From positions 1 through 22,689 of the forward strand of contig CAYUZT010000014.1 in the NCBI GenBank assembly GCA_964449445.1: DNA of 22,689 nucleotides. Direction: 5' to 3'. The notes beneath the pieces are model-generated. The model searched no databases. It was not told where the DNA came from and worked only from the letters and a program-made list of their open reading frames with translations. The DNA comes from JABFSS01 sp964449445 (GTDB lineage Bacteria > Patescibacteriota > Gracilibacteria > Peribacterales > Peribacteraceae). This document shows, one piece after another, positions 13,299 through 21,143 of the stretch; within the stretch, counting starts at the first letter, position 1, and the number at the start of each line of letters is the position of its first letter. Both the position numbers and the translations under genes were made by a program.

Positions 13299-16200
13299 AT
13301 GCCTACTGCGCGTCTACTGAGGAGGAAACCAACATCCATATGTTCTCTTTCCCGTCTGCGCACTCTTGCGCGGACTGTGCTCTCCGGGAGCGTCGCGCTC
13401 ACGGTGCTTCTCCTTGCAAGCGGATCGGCATCCGCGAACCAGTTCAGCGCCATTACGACGTTTGCCAGCAACGTCATCAACGCTGCGCTCACGCCGACAT
13501 CGTTCTTCTCGACGACCATCGGTCAGACGTCGAGCGGTCCGGTCAACCAGAGCGCGAACTATGACGGGTCCGCAGATGTTCTCGCGGATCTCTCCGGCGG
13601 TATCACCACCGATAACACCGCGGATATCGTCCAGGCGGAAGTCGCCGTTGGTTCCACCAACCAGGTCGGCTCCATTACCGCGGGCGCGACATCGGATGCG
13701 ATGATCGACGCCGTCGCGGATTCCACGGTGTTGGCGGACGTCGGACAGACGGCCACAGGACCGGCGAATCAGACAGCGACGGGGGCAAGCGTCGGAACGA
13801 CGGACCTCGAGAGCGATATCGCCGCCGCAACGACCAACGACCTCGGCATCGCGCAGAGCGCCGATACCGGCACGATCAATGAGACGGCGGGTATTGGGGC
13901 TGCTGCGGATACCACACTCGTGCAGATCCTCTCGGCCGGATCACTTGGCTCGGCGGATGTCGACCAGTCATCCACCGGCGGCCCGGCGAACCAGGACATC
14001 ATCAACATGACGGTTCTCACTACCATTGTGAACGCCATCCAGAACGTCAACACGTTCAACACCGTCGATGTGGATCAGACATGCATCGGCACCTGCAACC
14101 AGACGGCGATCATCGATGTCCTCGCGCTGAGCAACGTTGGCCAGTTCGTCGATGCCGATGCGACGTCTATCAACGATCTCACGCAGGGCAACACCGGCGG
14201 TTCGGCGAATCAGGGAATGGATAACCTCTCTTCGGCGTTCTCCATCATCTCCGCTCTCCAGGATGCGGATTCCGGCAATGATGTTGATCTCACCCAGACC
14301 GGGAGCGGGGGTCTTGCGAACCAGGACTTCGCCGTGTCGGGCTCGGGAATCACGACCGCGATGCAGGGAGTGGACAGCAGTGCCTTCACACTCGACACGA
14401 TGAACCAGTCGAACACGGGCGGTTCGGCGAACCAGGATCTCGGCAATGCCAGCACCGCCCTCGATGTGCTGAGCGTCGGGCAGAGCGTTGATGCGCTGAA
14501 TACCGTCGCCGGCACGCAGAGCAACGTCGGCGGCTCGGCGAACCAGACCGGCATCCTCGCATTCGTCGCGAATGCCGATGGCACGCAGTTTGCCACTGGT
14601 TCCGCACTGTCTTTGGCGGATCTCAACCAGGTGAACGTCGGCGGCCTGGCCAATCAGGGCATGGGCAATACCTCGACCGCGACGGATGTTATGAACGTTG
14701 GACAGGACATTCTCGCAACGAACGACCTCTCCTCGTCGCAGACGAATACCGGCGGTTCAGCCAATGAAGATGTACTACTCGACGGTGTTGCGAACGGCAT
14801 TGGCCGCCAGACGGCATCCGGGCCCGCATTGGCGTTAAGTGACCTCGACCAGTCGACCACGGGGGGTTCCGCGAACCAGGGCATGACGAACGGTACCTCC
14901 GCGACAGACGTCATCGTCGCCGGTCAGGCAATCACTGCAGGCAACACTCTGGGGAACACACAGAGCAACGTCGGCGGACTTGCGAACCTCGATGCGACAC
15001 TCGCCGGACAGGCAGACACGGATGGCAGCCAGAATATCGTCGGCCTCGCGATCACCGATAACGATCTGACGCAGACCGTCGTCGGCGGACTTGCCAACCA
15101 AGATATGGAAAACACCACGTCTGCGACGGATGTCCTCGTCATAGGTCAGGAACTCGATGCGCTGAATCTCGTGTCCTCCGATCAGAGCAACGTCGGTGGA
15201 GAGGCAAACCTGCTTGCGACTGCCGATGTCGGCGCTGCAACCACAGGACTCCAGGATGTCTCGGGTGTGGCTGTGTCGGATAATGATCTCGAACAGACTG
15301 CCGTCGGTGGTTCGGCAAACCAGGAACTCGGAAGCGTTTCTTCGGCGACCGATGTGATCAATGCCGGGCAGGATCTGCTTGCCGGGAACAGCATCGGCAT
15401 GGAGCAGAGCAACACCGGTGGCCTCTCGAACGAGGACATCTCCGTGCTCGGCGAGGCCGATCTTGATGGAACACAGACGCTCTCGGGTCCCGCGGTGAGC
15501 GTCACCGATGCAGATCAGCTCGTTGTCGGAGGTGATGCCAATCAAGGTCTCGGGAACACCACCTCGGCGGCAGATATCATCGTCGCAGGACAGACGGGTG
15601 TCTCCGCGAACGAGGTGGATGCCTCCCAGAGCAACACCGGCGGAAGCTCCAACCTCACCCAGGACATCGGCGTGGATGCCGTAGGATCTCTGGTGCAGGA
15701 CGTCGACGGTGTCTCTGTCGCTTTCAGCGACCTCTCGCAGACGGTTGTCGGCGGACTCGCCAATCAAGACCTGAACAATGACGCCAGCTCTTCCGATGTC
15801 ATCGTCGCCGGGCAGGGCCTCTTCACAGGCAACGGCGTCGACGTCGACCAGAGCAACGTCGGTGGCCTGGCGAATGAAGACGCGAATGTCAGCGCCGGCG
15901 CCGATGGCGCGTTGGTGCAGGATCTCACAGGAGACGTGAACTCGGATAATCTTCTCGACCAGACGGCAGTCGGTGGCAGCGCAAACCAGGGAATCGACAG
16001 CACGGCATCGTCCTCTGATGTCATCGTTGGTGTGCAGGACGGCACGTCGGCCAACGGCATCGACATTGACCAGGCGAACACCGGCGGACTCGCAAACCTT
16101 GGCGCGGATGTCGTCACGGCAGCGGATCTTGATGGGACGCAGACGATCAGTGGTCCCACGGTCACCTTCACGGATGCAAGTCAGGTCGTGGTCGGCGGTG

Positions 16201-18899
16201 ACGCCAACCAGGATCTCGTGAACTCCGCCAGCGCGAACGATGTCATCGTCGGAACGCAGGATCTGCTCGTCGGCAGCGAAGTGGACGTCGGTCAGACGAA
16301 CGTCGGCGGATCGGCCAACCTCGGCACCGATGTGGCGGCGAGTGCAGATGGTGCAGCGACGCAAGATCTGGAGGGAACGGCAGCGTCGATCAACGAAATC
16401 GATCAGACGGTTGTCGGTGGCCTGGCGAACCAGGGCCTCGAGAACACGTCCAGCGCATCGGATACTCTCGTTGCGGATCAGGGACTCCTTGCGCTGAACG
16501 ACATCGATACGGACCAGACGAACGTCGGCGGCAGCGCCAACATCGGTCTCGACGTTGATGCAGGAGCGAATGCCAGTGAGAGTCAATCCGTCGACAGCGT
16601 CGCAGTCAGTAACAGCGATCTCGGGCAGACGGCCGTCGGCGGCTCTGCGAACCAGGGCCTCGACAACAACAGCTCCGCGGACGCCGTTTCGGTCGCCTCG
16701 CAGGACGCTGCTGCAGTAAACCTTGCCGTTTCGGATCAGACGAATGTCGGCGGTTCCGGAAACCTGAGCGGCACCATGGACCTCGGAGGGTCGGCGAGCG
16801 CGAGCCAGGGTGTGACGACCACGGCTGCGGATCTCGTCGATATCGACCAGGGTGTCGTGGGCGGTGATGCGAACCAAAATGTCACGAACAACAGTCCGAC
16901 GGTGGCTGTCAGTGTTGCGGATCAGGACGTCACGTCGCTGAACGTCGGCACACTCGACCAGGACAACGTCGGCGGCCCGGCGAACTTGAGCGCGGACATG
17001 ATCTTCACGGCGGAATCGGGCGGATCGCAGGGTGTGGGTGCTGTGGCCGTGGATAGCGTGGATATCGACCAGACTGCCACGGGCGGCCTCGCAAACCAGG
17101 GCGCCGACAGCGATACCGATACGACGGCAGTCGCCACGGGCGATCAGACGATCGACGCGACGAACGTCGGCACGGTCGACCAGGACAACGTCGGCGGGAG
17201 CGCCAACTTCGCGGCCATGATGGATCTGGATGCACATGGCATAGGAACACAGTCCGTCGGAGCCATCGGCGCGAGCACCTCGGGTATTACGCAGGGGAAC
17301 ACCGGCGGCTCGGCGAACCAGAACGGAAGCAACGGTGCGGAAACCACAGCAGTCGCTGTGGGCAACCAGGAGATCGACGCCGTCAACGTCGCGACGATCG
17401 ACCAGGACGAGACCGCATCCGGAGCAGGTGCGGCGCAATCGGCTGACGTCACGGGCACTGCCAATGCGACGGGCGGACAGAGCGCCGGCGCGGTCGGCGT
17501 CACCGGCCAGGATCTCGATCAGACCAACACAGGCGGTCTTGCGAACCAGGACGGGTCGAACACGGCTGACACACTGGCTGTGGCGGAAGGGAACCAGGAC
17601 ATCTCCGCAGTAGATCTCATCGATGTGGATCAGGACGTCGTCCTGACGGCTGGCGCAGGAGCGCAGTCGATCATCGTTGACGCGGGATCAGCCGCCAATG
17701 GAGACCAGACTGTCGGCGCCGTCGCAGTCAATGATCAGGACCTCGATCAAGCGAACACGGGCGGCAGCAGCAACCAGACCGGATCGAACACGGGATCCGC
17801 TGGAGCCGTCGCCGATGCAGGGTCTTCACAGACCGTCTCCGCTCTCAATGACATCGACCTCGATCAGAGCCTCGTGGCGAGCAGCGCCGCGGGCGCGCAG
17901 GCAATGATGGTCACCCCGGTGGCGAGCGCGGATGCGGATCAGACTGTCACCGCCGCCTCGGGCAATGGACAGACCGTCGATCAGGACAACACGGGCGGTT
18001 CGGCCAACCAGGTCGGCGAGAACAATGGCACGTCGAACACTCTGGCCGATGCGGACCAGGATGTCTCTGCAGCCAACTTCATCACCCTTGACCAGAATGC
18101 CACCGCAACCAACGGCGCAGTCGCGCAGGCGGTATCGGCGTCCCCCGTTGCAACCGCAACCGGTTCACAGGTCGTCGGCGCATCGTCGGGGAACAGTCAG
18201 GATGTCGACCAGTCCATCACGGGCGGTCCGGGCAACCAGGTCGGTGAGAACACGGGCACCGCCAGCACCGAAGCCGGCGCGGAGCAGGACATCGCTGCGA
18301 TCACAGACACGGACGTGACGCAGAACTGCACGGTGAGCTTCGGCGCATGTGCGCAGTTCGCCGAAGTGGCGCCGACATCCAGGGCGGCCGGAGAAGAACA
18401 ATTGACGGCGACCTCAAATAACGAACAGGACATTGACCAGGTCATCACCGGCGGTCCGGGCAACCAGGTGGCCAACAGCGAGAATGACGCCAGCACCGTT
18501 GCCGACGCAGACCAGGACATCGCTGCGGTCACGACCACAGACGTGGTGCAGACATGCACGATCACGGGCGGCGCGTGCGCCCAGTACACGGGCGCCATGC
18601 CGACCTCGACGGCTGAAGGCACGATGACCGTCACGGGTACGTCCGATAACGACACGGACATCGACCAGACCATTACGGGCGGGACTCCGGGCAACCAGAC
18701 GGCTGAGGCCGACACGGACAGCGAAACGGATCTCTCCGCCGCTCAGGATCTGAGCTCGGTGACCGCGACAGACGTCACCCAGACCTCGACGACAGGCGGC
18801 AACCAGAACGCTGTCGTCCGTGGAGGCGCGTCCACCACCGGTTCGATGACAATCACCGGTACATCGACGAACACCACCACGATCAACCAGAATCAGTAG
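13299..18899 (+). CDS. Giant exported repeat protein with curlin-like Gln/Asn/Gly units
   Basis: 1866 residues. An N-terminal signal peptide (about 1-47: basic start, hydrophobic ALTVLLLASG, cleavage near SASA) precedes a chain built almost wholly of about 46 units of 37 residues. Each unit has a core like DQ(S/T)N(V/T)GGSANQ followed by a second Gln 20 or 22 residues later. Units ending ANQ alternate with units ending ANL, ANE or similar, so the true period is 74 residues. The last third replaces the second type with 39-residue AGA(A)Q units, and two of these carry Cys pairs. By eye no lysine follows the signal peptide, arginine and histidine are rare and Asp is abundant, so the protein is very acidic. 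The Q-x-x-x-G-G-x-A-N-x pattern recalls curlin repeats (S-x5-Q-x-G-x-G-N) but is longer. A beta-solenoid or amyloid-like extracellular fibre is inferred. I see no LPXTG motif, SLH domain or membrane anchor. Confidence 0.9.
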   Translation: MPTARLLRRKPTSICSLSRLRTLARTVLSGSVALTVLLLASGSASANQFSAITTFASNVINAALTPTSFFSTTIGQTSSGPVNQSANYDGSADVLADLSGGITTDNTADIVQAEVAVGSTNQVGSITAGATSDAMIDAVADSTVLADVGQTATGPANQTATGASVGTTDLESDIAAATTNDLGIAQSADTGTINETAGIGAAADTTLVQILSAGSLGSADVDQSSTGGPANQDIINMTVLTTIVNAIQNVNTFNTVDVDQTCIGTCNQTAIIDVLALSNVGQFVDADATSINDLTQGNTGGSANQGMDNLSSAFSIISALQDADSGNDVDLTQTGSGGLANQDFAVSGSGITTAMQGVDSSAFTLDTMNQSNTGGSANQDLGNASTALDVLSVGQSVDALNTVAGTQSNVGGSANQTGILAFVANADGTQFATGSALSLADLNQVNVGGLANQGMGNTSTATDVMNVGQDILATNDLSSSQTNTGGSANEDVLLDGVANGIGRQTASGPALALSDLDQSTTGGSANQGMTNGTSATDVIVAGQAITAGNTLGNTQSNVGGLANLDATLAGQADTDGSQNIVGLAITDNDLTQTVVGGLANQDMENTTSATDVLVIGQELDALNLVSSDQSNVGGEANLLATADVGAATTGLQDVSGVAVSDNDLEQTAVGGSANQELGSVSSATDVINAGQDLLAGNSIGMEQSNTGGLSNEDISVLGEADLDGTQTLSGPAVSVTDADQLVVGGDANQGLGNTTSAADIIVAGQTGVSANEVDASQSNTGGSSNLTQDIGVDAVGSLVQDVDGVSVAFSDLSQTVVGGLANQDLNNDASSSDVIVAGQGLFTGNGVDVDQSNVGGLANEDANVSAGADGALVQDLTGDVNSDNLLDQTAVGGSANQGIDSTASSSDVIVGVQDGTSANGIDIDQANTGGLANLGADVVTAADLDGTQTISGPTVTFTDASQVVVGGDANQDLVNSASANDVIVGTQDLLVGSEVDVGQTNVGGSANLGTDVAASADGAATQDLEGTAASINEIDQTVVGGLANQGLENTSSASDTLVADQGLLALNDIDTDQTNVGGSANIGLDVDAGANASESQSVDSVAVSNSDLGQTAVGGSANQGLDNNSSADAVSVASQDAAAVNLAVSDQTNVGGSGNLSGTMDLGGSASASQGVTTTAADLVDIDQGVVGGDANQNVTNNSPTVAVSVADQDVTSLNVGTLDQDNVGGPANLSADMIFTAESGGSQGVGAVAVDSVDIDQTATGGLANQGADSDTDTTAVATGDQTIDATNVGTVDQDNVGGSANFAAMMDLDAHGIGTQSVGAIGASTSGITQGNTGGSANQNGSNGAETTAVAVGNQEIDAVNVATIDQDETASGAGAAQSADVTGTANATGGQSAGAVGVTGQDLDQTNTGGLANQDGSNTADTLAVAEGNQDISAVDLIDVDQDVVLTAGAGAQSIIVDAGSAANGDQTVGAVAVNDQDLDQANTGGSSNQTGSNTGSAGAVADAGSSQTVSALNDIDLDQSLVASSAAGAQAMMVTPVASADADQTVTAASGNGQTVDQDNTGGSANQVGENNGTSNTLADADQDVSAANFITLDQNATATNGAVAQAVSASPVATATGSQVVGASSGNSQDVDQSITGGPGNQVGENTGTASTEAGAEQDIAAITDTDVTQNCTVSFGACAQFAEVAPTSRAAGEEQLTATSNNEQDIDQVITGGPGNQVANSENDASTVADADQDIAAVTTTDVVQTCTITGGACAQYTGAMPTSTAEGTMTVTGTSDNDTDIDQTITGGTPGNQTAEADTDSETDLSAAQDLSSVTATDVTQTSTTGGNQNAVVRGGASTTGSMTITGTSTNTTTINQNQ
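13730..18870 (+). repeat. 111-base coding repeats in 222-base super-repeats
   Basis: Protein units of 37 residues correspond to 111 bases, and the alternating pair to 222 bases. Exact counts by eye gave 37 residues for four consecutive units from about residue 301 and for both halves of the pair starting near 14866. The DNA copies differ at many third positions, so the array is old and kept by selection, not freshly amplified. Late pairs are 37 plus 39 residues. Confidence 0.85.
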
Positions 18900-18921
18900 T
18901 AGGCACCGGTACCCCGGCAGG

Positions 18922-18948
18922 AAAGAGGGACGAAAGTCCCTCTTTTTT
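18922..18948 (+). terminator. Intrinsic terminator of the giant gene
   Basis: AAAGAGGGAC (18922-18931) and GTCCCTCTTT (18936-18945) form a perfect ten-base stem closed by a GAAA tetraloop, with six T at 18943-18948. It sits 22 bases past the stop codon. Confidence 0.95.
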
Positions 18949-18966
18949 GGAGGTGGGAAATACGAT

Positions 18967-18990
18967 AAAAGCCGCCCCGTCCGGGGCGGC
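18967..18990 (-). terminator. Intrinsic terminator of the 19027-19467 gene
   Basis: GCCGCCCC (18971-18978) and GGGGCGGC (18983-18990) form an eight-base stem with a four-base loop. On the minus strand it is followed by TTTT (18970-18967). It lies 36 bases after the minus-strand stop. Together with 18922-18948 it insulates two convergent genes. Confidence 0.88.
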
Positions 18991-19026
18991 CATCCCTTTT
19001 CTCATTGCATATATATATCCTCCTCC

Positions 19027-19467
19027 TCACTTCTTGCTCACCTCTCCGTTCTTTCCCTTCTTTCCCAATGGTTCATCGATGACGCTGCTGGCGCTATTTT
19101 GCTGGCCGGCTTTCATCGCCTCATCGGGAAGACCGTAGTAGAGCAGACACTTGCTCAGGAAGGACTGGTGGTCGCTCCGCAGATACATGCGCTTATCGAC
19201 CATTTCCTGGTACGCCTTCTCATTTTTCGTGCCCTTCGCGAGTTCGGCTTTGCGGGCGACAAGCAGGTGAGCGTCCACGGAGGCCTGCGCCGCGCAGGCG
19301 CGGTACTTGAGCATTGGACGGATCTGATTCCAATAGAACAGAAACACCGCAGCGATCGCGACAGTGGTGATGATCTTATGCGCCTTGATTGCAAACCAGA
19401 TGCGCTTGAGTGGACTCCTGGCTCGTGTGAGGAAGGGCGATGCCCCGGAGTAGTGATACACCTGCAT
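19027..19467 (-). CDS. Small single-pass membrane protein of unknown function
   Basis: 146 residues. A basic N-terminal segment (residues 14-31) is followed by one hydrophobic helix at about 33-52 (KIITTVAIAAVFLFYWNQI). A mostly helical, charged domain with many Lys and Glu follows (AELAKGTKNEKAYQEMVDKR). The last 20 residues are Lys/Gly-rich. The N-terminal positive charge suggests N-in topology with the C-terminal domain outside. I do not recognise the family. No repeat or enzyme motif is present. It converges on the giant gene, separated by paired terminators, and its promoter region is shared with the divergent SLH gene. Confidence 0.75.
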   Translation of the reverse strand: MQVYHYSGASPFLTRARSPLKRIWFAIKAHKIITTVAIAAVFLFYWNQIRPMLKYRACAAQASVDAHLLVARKAELAKGTKNEKAYQEMVDKRMYLRSDHQSFLSKCLLYYGLPDEAMKAGQQNSASSVIDEPLGKKGKNGEVSKK

Positions 19468-19496
19468 AGAGAAAAAGGGGAAAGAAAAGGAGGACT

Positions 19497-19525
19497 ACCA
19501 TAATTATAACATGACATATTGTCAA
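19497..19525 (-). promoter_or_regulatory. Promoter of the 19027-19467 gene
   Basis: On the minus strand TTGACA (19525-19520) is followed after 17 bases by TATGGT (19502-19497). An overlapping alternative is the extended -10 TGTTATAAT (19511-19503) without a good -35. The leader would be about 20-30 bases, longer than for the neighbouring genes, and has no Shine-Dalgarno sequence. Confidence 0.6.
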
Positions 19526-19599
19526 GACTATTCTTTTATGTACTTTATCCAAAAAGCCCTACGGTGATGAATATCCTTATGGACATACATTTCCGTATT

Positions 19600-19627
19600 T
19601 TGACAAAAAATGAGAAGTTCATATAAT
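19600..19627 (+). promoter_or_regulatory. Near-consensus promoter of the SLH gene
   Basis: TTGACA (19600-19605), a 16-base spacer and TATAAT (19622-19627); both hexamers are perfect. Only eight bases (CCCTCTCT) separate the -10 box from the ATG at 19636, so the mRNA should begin at or within about two bases of the start codon. Confidence 0.9.
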
Positions 19628-19635
19628 CCCTCTCT

Positions 19636-20958
19636 ATGCGCTTGCGAATTTTCACTGCTCTGGCATTCCTCGTCTGCACAGTATTTCCCGCAGCAGTGTA
19701 CGCAGGATCAATGAAGCAGGTATCCGTGAAAACATTCTCCCTCCATGATTTCGACGCGCAGATTCTTAAAACCCTGGCATTTGATACAGCATCAGTCACG
19801 TATTATACCGAGCTCGCGTCGATTACCCAGGAACAGCTCACGGAACGGCGCGAGTACGAACATATCGGATGTCATCCCTTCCTTGTTCTCAAGAACGGCA
19901 AAACCGAGGAGAAAGGATACAACTGTAAGACGTTCTTCTGCACGGGATATCAAAAAGGCACGAAGCAGTGTCTGAGCAATACAGGGGAGCCCTATGGCGG
20001 AATCGTGGAGATGTCCCGGCGACAGAGCATTCCGTTCATCGAAGATGTCCGGAAAGATTTCGCAGATTTCCCACTGGGCGATCAGACGGAGGAGATGCAT
20101 CGCCGTATCGATCAGCTGCACTCGATCCGCTGTCGCCCTTTCTATATGCACATGTTCGACGTTCTCGTTGCCGAGGGCTACCAGTGTGATGAAGCAGGCG
20201 AATATCCCTATTTCTCCCCCGCAAACCTCTGTCTAGACAACTGGCGGGATGCGGAGGATGTCTTTTCCTGTCGCATTCAGGAGCGCCTCGACGAATTCGA
20301 TATCCGCAGACTGGCGTTGCTGTACCGGGGCGGTGTTGCCGCGTCATCCGCGCTCTCAGCATCATCCGCCGCCTCTTCTGAGGCGAGCACTGTAACCGGC
20401 AGCACCGTGGCATCTTTTCCCGACGTCATTGCAGGGCACTACGGGTATACGGCAATCATGGAACTCACGAAGCGCGGCGTGATTCACGGCTACAGCGATG
20501 GCGCATTCCGTCCGCAGAACACGGTGAACCGCGCGGAGTTCGTGCATATGCTATTGAGCGGTTTGCATGCGGAAGACCTTCGGGGCGAGATACAGTGCTT
20601 CCCCGATGTGCATCAAGAGTGGTACGCCCCTCCTGTCTGCGCCGCTCACCGCTTGGGATGGATACAGGGCTACCGCGATGGAAAATTTCGTCCGGAGCAA
20701 ATGTTGCGTCGTGATGAAGGGTTGAAAATCGTCGTCGCATCGCTCGGATTGCCGCTCACGTCTCCGGCGCCGCTCCCGCCCGATGTCGCTGATGGAACAT
20801 GGTTCACTCCGTATGCGCGCAAAGCCATGGAGCTGAGGATCATCCTTGAACCCACGTTTCGACCCATGCAACTTGCGACACGCGCAGATGCGGCGGTCTG
20901 GATGTACCGCGCATTACGCGCAAAAATGCAACTGGAATCTGAAGCGGTAGTACAATAA
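19636..20958 (+). CDS. Exported protein with three SLH domains
   Basis: 440 residues. A signal peptide (1-23, ending AVYA) is followed by a Cys-containing N-terminal region (about 24-235) that I cannot assign. It has an apparent internal duplication: GCHPFLVLKNGKTEEKGYNC near 75-95 against a similar C-R-P-F-Y, EGYQC arrangement near 165-182. A short Ser/Ala linker at about 235-255 leads to three S-layer homology domains near 260-320, 322-380 and 381-435. They show the classic elements FPDV, GYSDGAFRPQNTVNRAEFV, GYRDGKFRPEQMLRRDE and a more diverged third copy (FRPMQLATRADAA). SLH trimers bind pyruvylated secondary cell-wall polymers, so the protein is most likely held non-covalently on the cell envelope. 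Transcribed alone from a near-consensus promoter. Confidence 0.92.
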   Translation: MRLRIFTALAFLVCTVFPAAVYAGSMKQVSVKTFSLHDFDAQILKTLAFDTASVTYYTELASITQEQLTERREYEHIGCHPFLVLKNGKTEEKGYNCKTFFCTGYQKGTKQCLSNTGEPYGGIVEMSRRQSIPFIEDVRKDFADFPLGDQTEEMHRRIDQLHSIRCRPFYMHMFDVLVAEGYQCDEAGEYPYFSPANLCLDNWRDAEDVFSCRIQERLDEFDIRRLALLYRGGVAASSALSASSAASSEASTVTGSTVASFPDVIAGHYGYTAIMELTKRGVIHGYSDGAFRPQNTVNRAEFVHMLLSGLHAEDLRGEIQCFPDVHQEWYAPPVCAAHRLGWIQGYRDGKFRPEQMLRRDEGLKIVVASLGLPLTSPAPLPPDVADGTWFTPYARKAMELRIILEPTFRPMQLATRADAAVWMYRALRAKMQLESEAVVQ

Positions 20959-21143
20959 TTAATTGGCTACAGTAAGGGCTGAAGCTCAATTTATTGCTGT
21001 CGAATGCGCAACGGAATATAGACTAAATACAAAAAAAATTATATAATAATCAGATTTCCTCTCAGTGGATGACGGAGAGCGAATCTATTGCCTGGATACA
21101 AGGGAGTGCGTATGATCCATCCCTTTATCTTTCCCTCACCATT
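20959..21143 (+). promoter_or_regulatory. Intergenic region with promoter of the 21144 gene
   Basis: TTGCCT (21088-21093), a 17-base spacer and TATGAT (21111-21116) would give a leader of about 21 bases. A perfect TATAAT at 21042-21047 in an A/T-rich tract is a second candidate, 96 bases from the start. No terminator for the SLH gene is recognised. Confidence 0.5.

Noticed and set aside
14835..17438. Minus-strand open frame of 867 codons across the giant gene
   Set aside because: It is the antisense shadow of a highly repetitive coding sequence; its translation is Arg/Val/Asp-rich with no domain, no signal peptide and no promoter, whereas the plus strand has a regular protein repeat, a signal peptide and a terminator.
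13500..18890. Regular 111-base repeats considered as a CRISPR-like or satellite array
   Set aside because: The repeats are in one open frame, conserved at protein level and varied at third positions; there are no identical direct repeats with unique spacers and no cas genes.
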